A program made the translations under genes and the position numbers. 64,000 nt of DNA from Bradyrhizobium pachyrhizi (GTDB lineage: Bacteria; Pseudomonadota; Alphaproteobacteria; Rhizobiales; Xanthobacteraceae). Below, piece by piece: positions 1 to 8,327 of this stretch. The DNA is taken from positions 380,606 through 444,605 of the forward strand of contig NZ_LFIQ01000119.1 of assembly GCF_001189245.1 (NCBI RefSeq), written 5' to 3'. The notes beneath the pieces are model-generated. The model made no database searches and had not been told where the DNA came from. It saw only the letters and a program-made list of their open reading frames with translations. Position 1 is the stretch's first letter; every line of letters begins with the position of its first letter.

Positions 1-93
1 GTACGGCGGTCGATGCCGGACGGCGACGACCGCAAGCGGCGCGCGAGCAAGCACGAAGAAGAGACCGGCGTTTACCAAGACTCCGTTCGTTAA
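1..93 (+). CDS. C-terminal end of an unidentified protein (partial)
   Basis: The first 31 codons read open from the window edge to a TAA at 91-93. The 30 residues are strongly charged (several Lys, Arg, Asp and Glu), like a disordered cytoplasmic tail. The next gene, a polysaccharide export lipoprotein, begins 26 bases later on the same strand, so this is probably the previous gene of an exopolysaccharide cluster, but the visible part carries no family motif. The frame could also be fortuitous, because only 93 bases are seen. Confidence 0.35.
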   Translation, partial: VRRSMPDGDDRKRRASKHEEETGVYQDSVR

Positions 94-118
94 TCTTCGT
101 TAACCAGGGTCCAATGTC

Positions 119-1429
119 GTGCCGAGAAGTGCAGGCAAGAATAGTCAACGAACGCGGTGCCTGACCACTCGCGAAGTGGCGCCGGCGCATTCGGCTGGCA
201 ATTCCTCGCGTCTCAGTGGTGGCCGCCTATTGGGCGCTTTGGCCGTCACAGCGACAATCGCGCTCGCTGGCTGCTCGACCATGCCGACCTCGGGACCGGC
301 AAGCTCCTATGTCCGCGCGGGGCAGACCGACCCTGAAAGCGTGCACTATGCTCTGGTACGTCTGACGACCGACACCGAGAGGGTGCTGGTGCGCAACTCT
401 ACGCGGATCGACCGCGTTTTCACGGATCGCCGCGGCCCGCCCGAGATTCGCTTTGGCATCGGCGACACGGTGAGCGTGACGTTGTTTGAATCGATGGCCG
501 GTGGCCTGTTTACTCCGACCGAAGCCGGTACGCGTCAGGGTAATTACGTCAACTTGCCCAATCAGGCCGTGAATTACAAAGGCAACATCACGGTTCCGTA
601 CGGTGGCTCCATCCGCGCCGCGGGCCGGACACCGGACGAAGTCCAGAATGCAATCGTGAAGTCCCTGCAGGATCGTGCGATCGAACCACAGGCGGTGGTT
701 GCGCTGGTGGATCAGAAGGCAACCTCGATCAGCGTATTGGGCGAGGTCGGACAGCCTGCGCGTTTGCCTGCAAGCGCCAGCGGCGAGCGGCTGCTCGACA
801 TCATCACGCGGGCGGGCGGCCCCAAAAATCCCGGCTTCGATACCTGGGTGACCCTCGAACGCGATGGACGGCACGGTACTGCACCGTTCGGATCGCTGCT
901 CAGCCAACCGGCAAACAACATCTTTGTTCGTCCCCAGGATACGGTCTACGTGTACACGCAGCCGCAAACCTTCCTCGCGATGGGCGCCGCCGGGCAACAG
1001 GGGCAGTTCTCGTTCGGGGCCTGGCGCCTGTCACTGGCCGAGGCCATGGCGAAGGCGGGTGGCCTTAAGGATGATCACGCTGACCCTGGGTCGGTGTTTA
1101 TCTACCGAGGAGAACCACGCGAAGTTGCCAAGCAGCTCGGCGTCGACTGCACTCGCTATAGCGGGCCCCTTGTCCCCGTTATCTATATTCTCGATTTGAG
1201 AGATCCCGGCGGGTACTTCATCGCGACAGAATTCGAGATGCGGAATAAGGATGTCATCTTCGCGTCCAACGCAACATCTGTCGAAGCGACAAAGTTCATG
1301 ACTTACCTTCGGATGATCATCGGCACCGTGAGCGATCCAATCGTCGCCGGGATCGATGCCTACACGCTGAAGGGACTCGCCAACGGCAGCATCTCCGGAG
1401 CGACAACCATCGTTACGTCGTCCCGATGA
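119..1429 (+). CDS. Polysaccharide biosynthesis/export outer-membrane lipoprotein (Wza/GumB family)
   Basis: Predicted outer-membrane auxiliary protein that forms the exit channel for an extracellular polysaccharide. A hydrophobic stretch ends in a lipobox (LAGC) with Cys52 as the likely lipidated residue, so mature residues start there. The Poly_export domain covers about 110-197 and one or two SLBB ligand-binding segments follow (about 203-345). The 436-residue length is usual for the family. The start shown is GTG; an in-frame GTG at 176 would give a signal peptide of more normal length and is equally possible. The stop overlaps the next gene's start (ATGA), so the two are translationally coupled. 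Downstream acyltransferase, glycosyltransferase and asparagine synthase genes support an exopolysaccharide role. Confidence 0.88.
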   Translation: MPRSAGKNSQRTRCLTTREVAPAHSAGNSSRLSGGRLLGALAVTATIALAGCSTMPTSGPASSYVRAGQTDPESVHYALVRLTTDTERVLVRNSTRIDRVFTDRRGPPEIRFGIGDTVSVTLFESMAGGLFTPTEAGTRQGNYVNLPNQAVNYKGNITVPYGGSIRAAGRTPDEVQNAIVKSLQDRAIEPQAVVALVDQKATSISVLGEVGQPARLPASASGERLLDIITRAGGPKNPGFDTWVTLERDGRHGTAPFGSLLSQPANNIFVRPQDTVYVYTQPQTFLAMGAAGQQGQFSFGAWRLSLAEAMAKAGGLKDDHADPGSVFIYRGEPREVAKQLGVDCTRYSGPLVPVIYILDLRDPGGYFIATEFEMRNKDVIFASNATSVEATKFMTYLRMIIGTVSDPIVAGIDAYTLKGLANGSISGATTIVTSSR

Positions 1430-2703
1430 CATCAATTGGCTTGGCGGAATCGACTCCCGCGGCAGGTATGCTGCCGGCAACCGAATCCGCCGAGGCAACT
1501 GTCCGCGACCGGTGGCCCCGCCTTCACGGACACATTCCTGCGCTCGACGGAGTGCGGGGACTTGCCATCGTGTTGGTGATGCTACTGCACTTCGTCGGCA
1601 ACACGTTGCCGACCAACGCTGTCGAGAAGATCGTCGTCGGAATCACCAACTACGGCTCCTATGGCGTCGAGTTGTTCTTCGTCCTGTCCGGCTTTCTCAT
1701 CACCGGAATCCTCTATGATTCACGGGAGGAGCCGAACTTCTTTCGCAATTTCTATATACGGCGAGTGCTGCGTATTTTTCCGCTCTATTATGGCGTGCTC
1801 GCGCTCGTCTTCTTCGTCGCTCCGCTTTTGAGCCCGCTGCGTGGTCCGACCCTCGACTATCTGATAGATCGCCAGGCCTGGGCCTGGCTGTACGGAGTCA
1901 ATGTCTACATCGCATGGAACGGTGACTGGTCATTCTCGTATCTGGAGCATCTCTGGTCGCTTTGCATCGAAGAACATTTCTATTTCTTCTGGCCGCTCGT
2001 CGTATATCTGGTCGCGAAGCAACCGAGAAAGTTGATTGTGGTCAGCCTCGGCCTATCGGTCGCTGCGATGCTCGCTCGCCTGGGCGGCTCCTTGGCCGGA
2101 CTTAGCTGGTGGACAACCTATGTGTTGACACCGTTTCGGCTGGACGGTCTGGCACTCGGCGCCTTTCTCGCCGTGGTGGTCCGACAACAGGGCGGACTTC
2201 AGCGACTTGTGGGCGCCCTTCCATACGTTGCGACCTCTGCATTTGCCTTGCTATCCCTGACTTTCATCTGGACGCGCCTGGTGACCGACCAAGGTAACGC
2301 TTTCGTCCTTCCGGTTCGGTCTTCCATCATCACCGTGCTGTTGGCTTGTCTCCTCATCTGGGTGCTTGTTGCGCCAAGGCGTTCCTTGGTATCGCGCCTT
2401 TTCTGCAGCCGACCCTTGATGCTTCTCGGGACCTATAGCTACGGCCTATACGTCTACCATCACTTCATATCATACTACCTTGTGACTCATCGAACCGAAC
2501 TGACACTCGGCGAATGGCTTGGCTCTCACAGCGCAGCCGTGGCAATACAGGCGACAGCGGGCGCGCTCGTCTCGCTGCTAATCGCTTATCTGAGCTATGA
2601 ATTCGTCGAAAAGCGCTTCCTGGACCTGAAGCGGTTCTTCAACGCTCGGCGCGCCGTTGCTGCTGGCGAAGCGTTGGCGCCTTCCCATCCGTACCGCAAC
2701 TGA
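1426..2703 (+). CDS. Membrane O-acyltransferase, acyltransferase-3 (OafA/YrhL) family
   Basis: Integral membrane protein of 425 residues, probably transferring acetyl or another acyl group to a sugar of the exported polysaccharide. The family signature near the first membrane helix is clear: LDGVRGLA with Arg44 followed by His55 in MLLHF, the conserved Arg/His pair of this family. About ten hydrophobic segments follow, and there is a cytosolic EEHFYFFWP motif also typical of the family. The start codon overlaps the stop of the export lipoprotein gene by four bases. The 3' end overlaps the convergent glycosyltransferase gene by 65 bases. The substrate cannot be read from the sequence. Confidence 0.9.
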   Translation: MTSIGLAESTPAAGMLPATESAEATVRDRWPRLHGHIPALDGVRGLAIVLVMLLHFVGNTLPTNAVEKIVVGITNYGSYGVELFFVLSGFLITGILYDSREEPNFFRNFYIRRVLRIFPLYYGVLALVFFVAPLLSPLRGPTLDYLIDRQAWAWLYGVNVYIAWNGDWSFSYLEHLWSLCIEEHFYFFWPLVVYLVAKQPRKLIVVSLGLSVAAMLARLGGSLAGLSWWTTYVLTPFRLDGLALGAFLAVVVRQQGGLQRLVGALPYVATSAFALLSLTFIWTRLVTDQGNAFVLPVRSSIITVLLACLLIWVLVAPRRSLVSRLFCSRPLMLLGTYSYGLYVYHHFISYYLVTHRTELTLGEWLGSHSAAVAIQATAGALVSLLIAYLSYEFVEKRFLDLKRFFNARRAVAAGEALAPSHPYRN

Positions 2704-3934
2704 TGGCGAGCCTCGTACGGTAAAAACCCTCGAGAGCGTGAGCTGCTGAACTCCAGGCATACTTGCTTTCGGCCAAAAGCCTTGCGGAACGTCCGAGATC
2801 CGCAGCGCGATCGGCATCGCCCAGCAGGCCGCTGACACGGGCGGCAAAGCTCTCGACATCGTCCGCGATCATGATGTCACGATCCGGCACGGCCTCGATC
2901 CCCTCGGCGCCCAAGGTTGTCGAGACGATTGCCTTGCCCATCGCCATAGCCTCGACAATCTTAAGCCGTGTCCCGCCTCCCAATCGCAGAGGGACGACGA
3001 CGACTGCCGCCTCGGCGAGATGCGGTCTCAAATCCGGCACGAAGCCGGTGAACTCGATTCGGGGACCTGCCAGCGCTAACAGGGCGGAGGGCGGCGAACC
3101 GCCAATGATCTTGCAACGCGCATCCGGATGGCTGGCCGCGATGCGCGGCCATATATCGTTGATGAAGTGGATGACACCGTCGACATTCGGTGCATATGAC
3201 AAGAGGCCAAAGAACACGACAGTGCGTCCGTCAGGCTTCGGATCGTCGGCACGCGGGCGATAGAACTCGATATCCGCGGCATTTGGAATGACAGTAGTCC
3301 TGGCTTCCGGCATTTCTTCAAGCAGCCGACGTTCGTCAGTCGCGCTGCACAGATAGACGCCATCCGCGTCACGATAGGTCCCGAGCTCCTCCTTCCGAAG
3401 CTTGCGCCAATTGACCTCGGAATAAAGGCGACGAAACAGACTGTCGCCGCTTTGGGCGTACTGGCGGGCAAGGTCGTAGTCGATATTGTGAGAATCCACG
3501 ACCAATACCGGAAGCTTCTCTCCTGCCGGCGCCTTGCGCAGCTCGTAGTGTCCAAGGAACGTGAACTCGAGATTAACCACGTCGAAGCGCGTCGACCCCA
3601 GCAAGTCGTCCAGCGTCTGACGCACTACGTCTGCCGTGATTCGCAAACGCTCGAAGCTGAGGGGCGATACCAGGGAGCGCAGTTGAAGCAGGCGCTTCGG
3701 CATCCCATCGCGACCGAACGGGTTACGCACGAGCACCACCTTGCGGCAGTAGGCCTGCATGGCAGTTCGGCATTCCTCGATGTCGTGCTCGTCATCCACG
3801 AGCATGACTGACGTCAGGTCGTGACGTTGAGCCAATTCCGTCATCAAACCGTGCATGCGTGCCTGCGCGCCGATCCGCGGCGGGCTCGCAGGCATCTGTG
3901 ACACGAAGAGAACATTTAGGCGGTCTGAGTGCAT
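2639..3934 (-). CDS. Glycosyltransferase, GT4 (GT-B) family
   Basis: Predicted cytosolic GT-B glycosyltransferase of about 431 residues. The N-terminal Rossmann half starts LNVLFVSQMPASPP and the C-terminal half carries the nucleotide-sugar signature GGTRLKIVEAMAMGKAIV, the E-x7-E type motif of GT4 enzymes. The start was placed at the ATG at 3934 because homology-like sequence begins there; an in-frame ATG at 3991 would add 19 unremarkable residues. It lies convergent to the acyltransferase and divergent from asnB, and probably adds a sugar during repeat-unit assembly of the same polysaccharide. Donor and acceptor are unknown. Confidence 0.88.
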   Translation of the reverse strand: MHSDRLNVLFVSQMPASPPRIGAQARMHGLMTELAQRHDLTSVMLVDDEHDIEECRTAMQAYCRKVVLVRNPFGRDGMPKRLLQLRSLVSPLSFERLRITADVVRQTLDDLLGSTRFDVVNLEFTFLGHYELRKAPAGEKLPVLVVDSHNIDYDLARQYAQSGDSLFRRLYSEVNWRKLRKEELGTYRDADGVYLCSATDERRLLEEMPEARTTVIPNAADIEFYRPRADDPKPDGRTVVFFGLLSYAPNVDGVIHFINDIWPRIAASHPDARCKIIGGSPPSALLALAGPRIEFTGFVPDLRPHLAEAAVVVVPLRLGGGTRLKIVEAMAMGKAIVSTTLGAEGIEAVPDRDIMIADDVESFAARVSGLLGDADRAADLGRSARLLAESKYAWSSAAHALEGFYRTRLAISCGTDGKAPTLRQQQRRAER

Positions 3935-4203
3935 CGATCCAAACCTGCCTGCCACATCGGCAGGTACTGAGATGCTCGCTGGGGCCCACATTCACACAGC
4001 TCGGCTTACTCAATGCTTAAGCCGGAGCTTTGCGTTAATAGTTGCCGCGTTCCTCTTAACGAAACAATGATAGAAAGGCGGCGTATCCATTTATCCGCTT
4101 GGATTTTCGACGTAGAAGCATTGCCGAAGCAGTCTTGGTAGGTTCTCCGCAACGTTACCTCGTGCGGGCCAGCTCAAGCTCAAGCCGCGAAGGCGACGAT
4201 TGA
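3935..4203. promoter_or_regulatory. Divergent intergenic region between glycosyltransferase and asnB
   Basis: About 270 bases separate the two divergent starts, so both promoters should lie here. A short perfect stem (CCTGCC, five-base loop, GGCAGG) is at 3948-3964, just upstream of the glycosyltransferase start. The stretch 4015-4075 is richer in A and T than its surroundings. A Shine-Dalgarno-like GAAGGCGA sits just upstream of the asnB ATG. I see no convincing -35/-10 pair and no coding sequence. Confidence 0.35.
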
Positions 4204-6144
4204 ATGTGCGGTATCTCCGGTATCATCGGCCGGCTTGACGAAAACAACCGGGCCGCGCTCGCTCGGATGAGCAAGGCCATGATCCATCGCGGGCCGGACG
4301 GCCATGGCTCGTGGGCTTCAACGCCGGATGCCCGCGGCTGGGGTGTCATGCTTGATCACCGCCGTCTCTCGATCCTTGATCTGTCGTCCGCCGGCGCTCA
4401 ACCGATGGTGGACGATACAACCGGGCACGTGATTTCGTTCAACGGCGAAATCTACAACTATGTCGCCCTGCGCAAACGCCTCGAGAGCGAAGGACAATCT
4501 TTTCGGTCTAGCGGCGACACCGCCGTCATGCTGCGGGCACTCGGGCTGCATGGCCTGGAGGCAGTCGGATGGCTGCGCGGCATGTTCGCATTCGCAAGCT
4601 GGGATCCGCAACAGCGACGACTTCTGCTCGCGCGCGACCAGCTCGGCATCAAGCCGCTCTATATCGCACAGTCCAGTAATCCGAACACGACGTGGTCGCT
4701 GATCTTTGCATCCGAACTACGTGCATTGCTGGCCTCAGGCTTGCTCGGAACGCCGCGCCTTGATCCGCAGGCGGTTGCGAGCAATGTATGGAACGGGTTT
4801 GTTGTCGGCCCTTGCACCACGGTCCAGGGTGTTGAACTTCTTGCGCCGGGTCACTACGCCGAGTTTGACGGGGCAGGCCGTAAAATAAGCGAGCACGATT
4901 TCTGGCGCATTCCCGGAGAGTCGCCAAAGCCGACAATGGACGAAGCGACGCTTGCCTCGATCCTCGACGAAGGGATGAGGCTTCACCTCGCCAGTGATGT
5001 GCCGCTCGCGGTTTTCCTGTCGGGCGGCATCGATTCCTCCGCGATGGCGAATCTCGCGCAACTGACCGCTGACGCCCCGGTTCATACTTTCACGCTCGCG
5101 TTCGAGGACCAGCAGTTCAACGAAGCGCCGTTCGCAAGGCAGACCGCTGCGGCAATCGGCACTCAGCATCATGAGGTAGTGTTGTCCGAGCAGCGGTTCG
5201 TCGACAGTCTGGACGACGCCCTCGATAGTCTCGACCAGCCAACCTTCGATGGACTGAACGCCTATTTCATCTCCCGGGCTATTCGCGAAGCAGGCTTTAC
5301 CGTCGCGCTGTCGGGAACCGGGGGCGACGAGCTGTTCGGCGGGTATCCGACGTATCGCGATCTTCCGATCTTGCAGCAGTGGTGTCATCGGGGCCGCGCC
5401 TTTCCAAGAAAATGGCAAGCCAAGGCTGCAGCCTTGCTGACATGGCCCTTGCGACGATCCTCGCATCCCGTAGCGCCTCAAACGCGCTGGGCGAAGCTTC
5501 CGGATATGGTCGATCGTAGCGAGGATCTGCTGGCGTTATACCAGATGGCCTACGCACTCTTCCTGCCTGGATTTCAGGGTGAATTGCTTGCACCGGATTT
5601 CGCGAGCGCGCTCGTGGACGGCCTTCCCGACGCGATGCGCCGGCGGCTGATGGCCGAAACGGCAGGCCGTACCCCTGTTTCCGCTATTAGCGTGATGGAA
5701 CAACGTCTCTTTTTGGGTGAACGCCTCCTGCGCGATAATGATGCAGCAAGCATGGCCAGTTCGCTCGAGCAGCGCGTTCCGCTGGTCGACCACGTATTGT
5801 TTGAAAGCGTCGACGCCCTGTCGGACCAAGCGCGATATCAGCCCTTGGGGCGCAAAGATATGCTTCGGCGGATCGGATTGCGCGGTCTCGATCCTGCGCT
5901 CTTCGAGCGCCCAAAGACCGGCTTCGTCATGCCCTTTGACCGGTGGATTCGCCGCGGATTGAAGGACGCCATGGATCGGACCATGCGCGATCCGCAGGCG
6001 ATCGCGCCTACGGGCCTAAATCCCGCCGCGGTCGAGCGACTTTGGCGAGCCTTTCTCGACGGAGCGCCCGGCATGTACTGGTCGCGGGTCTGGTCCATCT
6101 ACACGTTTGTCCGTTGGTGCCATCGCAACGGCGTTTACGCATGA
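4204..6144 (+). CDS. asnB: Asparagine synthase (glutamine-hydrolysing) family amidotransferase
   Basis: Two-domain amidotransferase of 646 residues. The start MCGISGIIG puts the catalytic Cys at position 2 of the class II glutaminase domain (with FNGEIYNY at about 79-86). The synthetase domain carries the pyrophosphatase loop SGGIDSS at residues 273-279 and later LSGTGGDELFGGY. In free-standing form this family makes asparagine from aspartate and glutamine; within exopolysaccharide clusters, as here, homologues are thought to amidate sugar acids or modify the glycan. The gene is separated from the other EPS genes by a divergent glycosyltransferase and has its own leader with a good ribosome site. 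It ends 13 bases before the convergent small genes. Confidence 0.9.
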   Translation: MCGISGIIGRLDENNRAALARMSKAMIHRGPDGHGSWASTPDARGWGVMLDHRRLSILDLSSAGAQPMVDDTTGHVISFNGEIYNYVALRKRLESEGQSFRSSGDTAVMLRALGLHGLEAVGWLRGMFAFASWDPQQRRLLLARDQLGIKPLYIAQSSNPNTTWSLIFASELRALLASGLLGTPRLDPQAVASNVWNGFVVGPCTTVQGVELLAPGHYAEFDGAGRKISEHDFWRIPGESPKPTMDEATLASILDEGMRLHLASDVPLAVFLSGGIDSSAMANLAQLTADAPVHTFTLAFEDQQFNEAPFARQTAAAIGTQHHEVVLSEQRFVDSLDDALDSLDQPTFDGLNAYFISRAIREAGFTVALSGTGGDELFGGYPTYRDLPILQQWCHRGRAFPRKWQAKAAALLTWPLRRSSHPVAPQTRWAKLPDMVDRSEDLLALYQMAYALFLPGFQGELLAPDFASALVDGLPDAMRRRLMAETAGRTPVSAISVMEQRLFLGERLLRDNDAASMASSLEQRVPLVDHVLFESVDALSDQARYQPLGRKDMLRRIGLRGLDPALFERPKTGFVMPFDRWIRRGLKDAMDRTMRDPQAIAPTGLNPAAVERLWRAFLDGAPGMYWSRVWSIYTFVRWCHRNGVYA

Positions 6145-6157
6145 TCAGCGAGTGCCT

Positions 6158-6436
6158 TCACCGGCTTTCCCGCCGTTCGCTCTGACCATTCGTCCAATCG
6201 ATAACGTCGAACTCGAGCCCTCGCTTCAGCATCTCCGCCTCAAGATCGGTGGCATGCCGCTTCCATTCGGCCGTCGACCGGACTCGGAATTTGGGATCTT
6301 TGCCGCTTGCCTCGAATTCATCGTCGGCCTCGAGCGCGCCGCGGATAGCTTCATATATCATCCTCAGACTGGGATCGGTGATGGCGCCGCAGGCCATTGG
6401 TTTCAGTGTCTCGATCTCGTCGAAGTTTTTGCTCAT
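6158..6436 (-). CDS. Small hypothetical protein (92 aa)
   Basis: A 92-residue, soluble, acidic and Lys/Arg-rich protein starting MSKNFDEIETLKPMACG. It has no signal peptide or membrane segment. It lies two bases downstream of the 70-residue gene on the same strand, so the pair looks like one transcript. I do not recognise a family. Support is the tight pairing, balanced amino-acid composition and absence of a better frame opposite it. Confidence 0.6.
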   Translation of the reverse strand: MSKNFDEIETLKPMACGAITDPSLRMIYEAIRGALEADDEFEASGKDPKFRVRSTAEWKRHATDLEAEMLKRGLEFDVIDWTNGQSERRESR

Positions 6437-6438
6437 GA

Positions 6439-6651
6439 CTATGGTCGATCCTCATCCACGCGCGCTAGCGCGCCTTCGATGACCTCGATCTCCTCGCGAA
6501 GGATATCGCTCACAATCGACGGCTTGAACCCTGGAATGGTGTGCATCTGAACATCATCCAGCAATTGCTGACGATGGTGCCTCAGCTTTTCCAAGGCTTG
6601 GCGATCCTTCAATGAAACGTAGCCGGCAACGATCTGCTCGATGGCTTTCAT
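6439..6651 (-). CDS. Small hypothetical helical protein (70 aa)
   Basis: Encodes a 70-residue protein (MKAIEQIVAGYVSLKDRQAL...) that looks almost fully helical, with heptad-like Leu/Ile spacing. It is the first gene of a two-gene unit with the 92-residue gene 2 bases downstream. There is no strong Shine-Dalgarno sequence before the ATG. Function is unknown; the coupling with its neighbour suggests that the two proteins act together. Confidence 0.6.
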   Translation of the reverse strand: MKAIEQIVAGYVSLKDRQALEKLRHHRQQLLDDVQMHTIPGFKPSIVSDILREEIEVIEGALARVDEDRP

Positions 6652-6779
6652 CGGAAATGCGCTCTACAATAAGAATAACGTACTGCAATCTCTCGAATAA
6701 ACTGGCCAAATCGCTTCCTGACAAGACCCCCGCCTTTGTGCTCGTGCGGTAGCGTTAACGCTCAGCCCGTAAAAACCCG

Positions 6780-6954
6780 GACCCTCCACGAAATGATTTC
6801 GCCGCCGTTTGTCGGGATCCGGCAAAGCGAAGACGTCAGTTCGATCGTCGTTGCCGAGTCACTTCCACGCAACGCGACGGGGAAGGTGCAGAAGAGCCTG
6901 TTGTGCGACCGCTTCGCCGATATCTCCTCGGCGGAAGTTCAGCAGCGAATCTGA
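6780..6954 (+). pseudogene. Remnant of an acyl-CoA synthetase (AMP-binding) C-terminus
   Basis: The plus frame ending at the TGA at 6952-6954 reads VVAESLPRNATGKVQKSLL near its end. That is the C-terminal signature of AMP-forming acyl-CoA ligases, in which the Lys of the TGKVQK-type motif is the adenylation lysine. Only some 55 residues remain and nothing upstream resembles the rest of the enzyme, so this is a decayed fragment. It lies tail to tail with another fragment on the opposite strand, at the distal boundary of the catabolic island. Confidence 0.6.
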
Positions 6955-6957
6955 AAC

Positions 6958-7075
6958 GGACTCCTGCGACCCGCGACATGATGCCCGTCGCGCGGTACTG
7001 CGGATCCTCGAAGATAGCAGCGATGCTGTGGGCGGCGTTCCGTTCACCGGCCGCGAGCGACGTGCGTGACGCCAG
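6958..7075 (-). pseudogene. Probable remnant of a CaiB/BaiF-type CoA-transferase
   Basis: Reading the minus strand directly after the stop of the old yellow enzyme gene gives AHSIAAIFEDPQYRATGIM. This resembles the IYSIADIFEDPQYRARDMI-type motif common in CaiB/BaiF family III CoA-transferases. Only about 39 residues are recognisable and there is no start or full domain. I infer a decayed gene end left by a deletion, together with the ligase remnant beside it. The match is short, so the call is tentative. Confidence 0.4.
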
Positions 7076-8272
7076 TCAGGAGTGGCGCATAACGACACCC
7101 GTCGGCGTGGCAAAGCCCTGGAGTGTCTTGATCCGCTTCTCGAGCCACCAGCCGAACTCCGGCGACCAATCTTCGAAACGGCTGTTGATGCCGAGATCGT
7201 GCGCCCAGTGGTGGGCGATGTTGGGATTGAACTGCGACTGCCGCCCGACGGCAATGAGGTCGGCCTGGCCTTTTTGAAGGATGGCCTCGGCCTGCTGCGC
7301 CTCGAGAATGATGCCGACGGCCATGGTGGTGATATCCACCTCCTTGCGCACGCGCTCGGCGAAGGGAACCTGGAAGCCAAGGCTGCGCGGCACTTGCGCT
7401 GCCGTAGCCGCGCCGGAGATTCCGCCGGAGGAACAGTCGACGACGTCGACGCCGCGCGCCTTCAGCTCGTGCGCGAAGGCGACCGTATCATCCATGTTCC
7501 AGCCCTCGACGGTGCCGTCGACGGACGAGACGCGCACGAACAGCGGCATGTCCGCCGGCATTTCGCGGCGCACCGCCTCGACGATCTCGAGCGGCAGACG
7601 CATGCGGCCAGCGCGGTCGCCGCCGTACTCGTCATTGCGTGTGTTGGAGACCGGCGACAGGAACGAGGCCAGCAGATAGCCGTGCGCGGTGTGGATCTCG
7701 ATGGTGTCGAACCCGGCGGCAACCGCTCGCCTTGCAGCGGCTGCCCAGGTACCGACCATGGCCTTGCACTCGGCAGTGGTCAATTGCCGTGGCGTCAGCC
7801 AGCCCTTGGCGACCGGCTCGGCGGTCGGGCCGACCGGCTGCCAGATCCTGGCGCCGGCTTTCAGATTCTCCTCGGTCAGCGGCCCCATGCCCTGCATGGC
7901 GGACTGTGCCGACGACTTGCGGCCGCCATGGCCGATCTGGATGCCGATCGCCGTCCCCTGACGCTTCATGAAGGCGACCAGCGGCTTGAAGCTCTCGGCC
8001 TGCTCGTCAGTCCAGATGCCGAGATCGTTTTCGTTGGTGAGCCCGACTTCCTCCACCGCCGTCACTTCGACGAAGACGAGCCCGAATCCACCGAGCGCAT
8101 AGCGACCAAGATGAACGAGATGAAACGCTCCGCAGGTATTTCCCGGTTCGCAGCTGTAATGGACCATCGGCGGCACGACGAGACGGTTCTTCAGCGTAAG
8201 GCCTCGAATCGTGAGTGGCTGGAACAGCATCGGCCGCTCGTCTTCTTTGCCGTTGATCATTTCACCACTCAT
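7076..8272 (-). CDS. NADH:flavin oxidoreductase, old yellow enzyme family (YqjM-like)
   Basis: FMN-dependent TIM-barrel ene-reductase of 398 residues that would reduce an activated C=C bond of an unsaturated carbonyl or acid derivative. The pair His194/His197 sits in EIHTAHGYLLASFLSP, the catalytic motif of the family, and Cys41 in VHYSCEPG lies near the position of the redox-tuning Cys of YqjM-type enzymes. The ATG at 8272 is preceded by AAGGAGA at good spacing, which fixes the start; longer in-frame extensions have no such site. It is the last gene of the long minus-strand cluster, 55 bases after the LacI regulator, with a short hairpin in the gap. Confidence 0.88.
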   Translation of the reverse strand: MSGEMINGKEDERPMLFQPLTIRGLTLKNRLVVPPMVHYSCEPGNTCGAFHLVHLGRYALGGFGLVFVEVTAVEEVGLTNENDLGIWTDEQAESFKPLVAFMKRQGTAIGIQIGHGGRKSSAQSAMQGMGPLTEENLKAGARIWQPVGPTAEPVAKGWLTPRQLTTAECKAMVGTWAAAARRAVAAGFDTIEIHTAHGYLLASFLSPVSNTRNDEYGGDRAGRMRLPLEIVEAVRREMPADMPLFVRVSSVDGTVEGWNMDDTVAFAHELKARGVDVVDCSSGGISGAATAAQVPRSLGFQVPFAERVRKEVDITTMAVGIILEAQQAEAILQKGQADLIAVGRQSQFNPNIAHHWAHDLGINSRFEDWSPEFGWWLEKRIKTLQGFATPTGVVMRHS

Positions 8273-8296
8273 GGAACTGTCTCCTTGCATGCTATG

Positions 8297-8321
8297 GCCG
8301 TCCGGTCGTGCCATGGACGGC
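8297..8321. repeat. Hairpin between lacI-type regulator and old yellow enzyme gene
   Basis: GCCGTCC at 8297-8303 and GGACGGC at 8315-8321 form a perfect 7-bp stem with an 11-base loop in the 55-base gap between two co-directional genes. There is no T run, so it is not a standard terminator. It may tune mRNA stability or expression of the distal gene. Confidence 0.35.
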
Positions 8322-8327
8322 AAGTCT

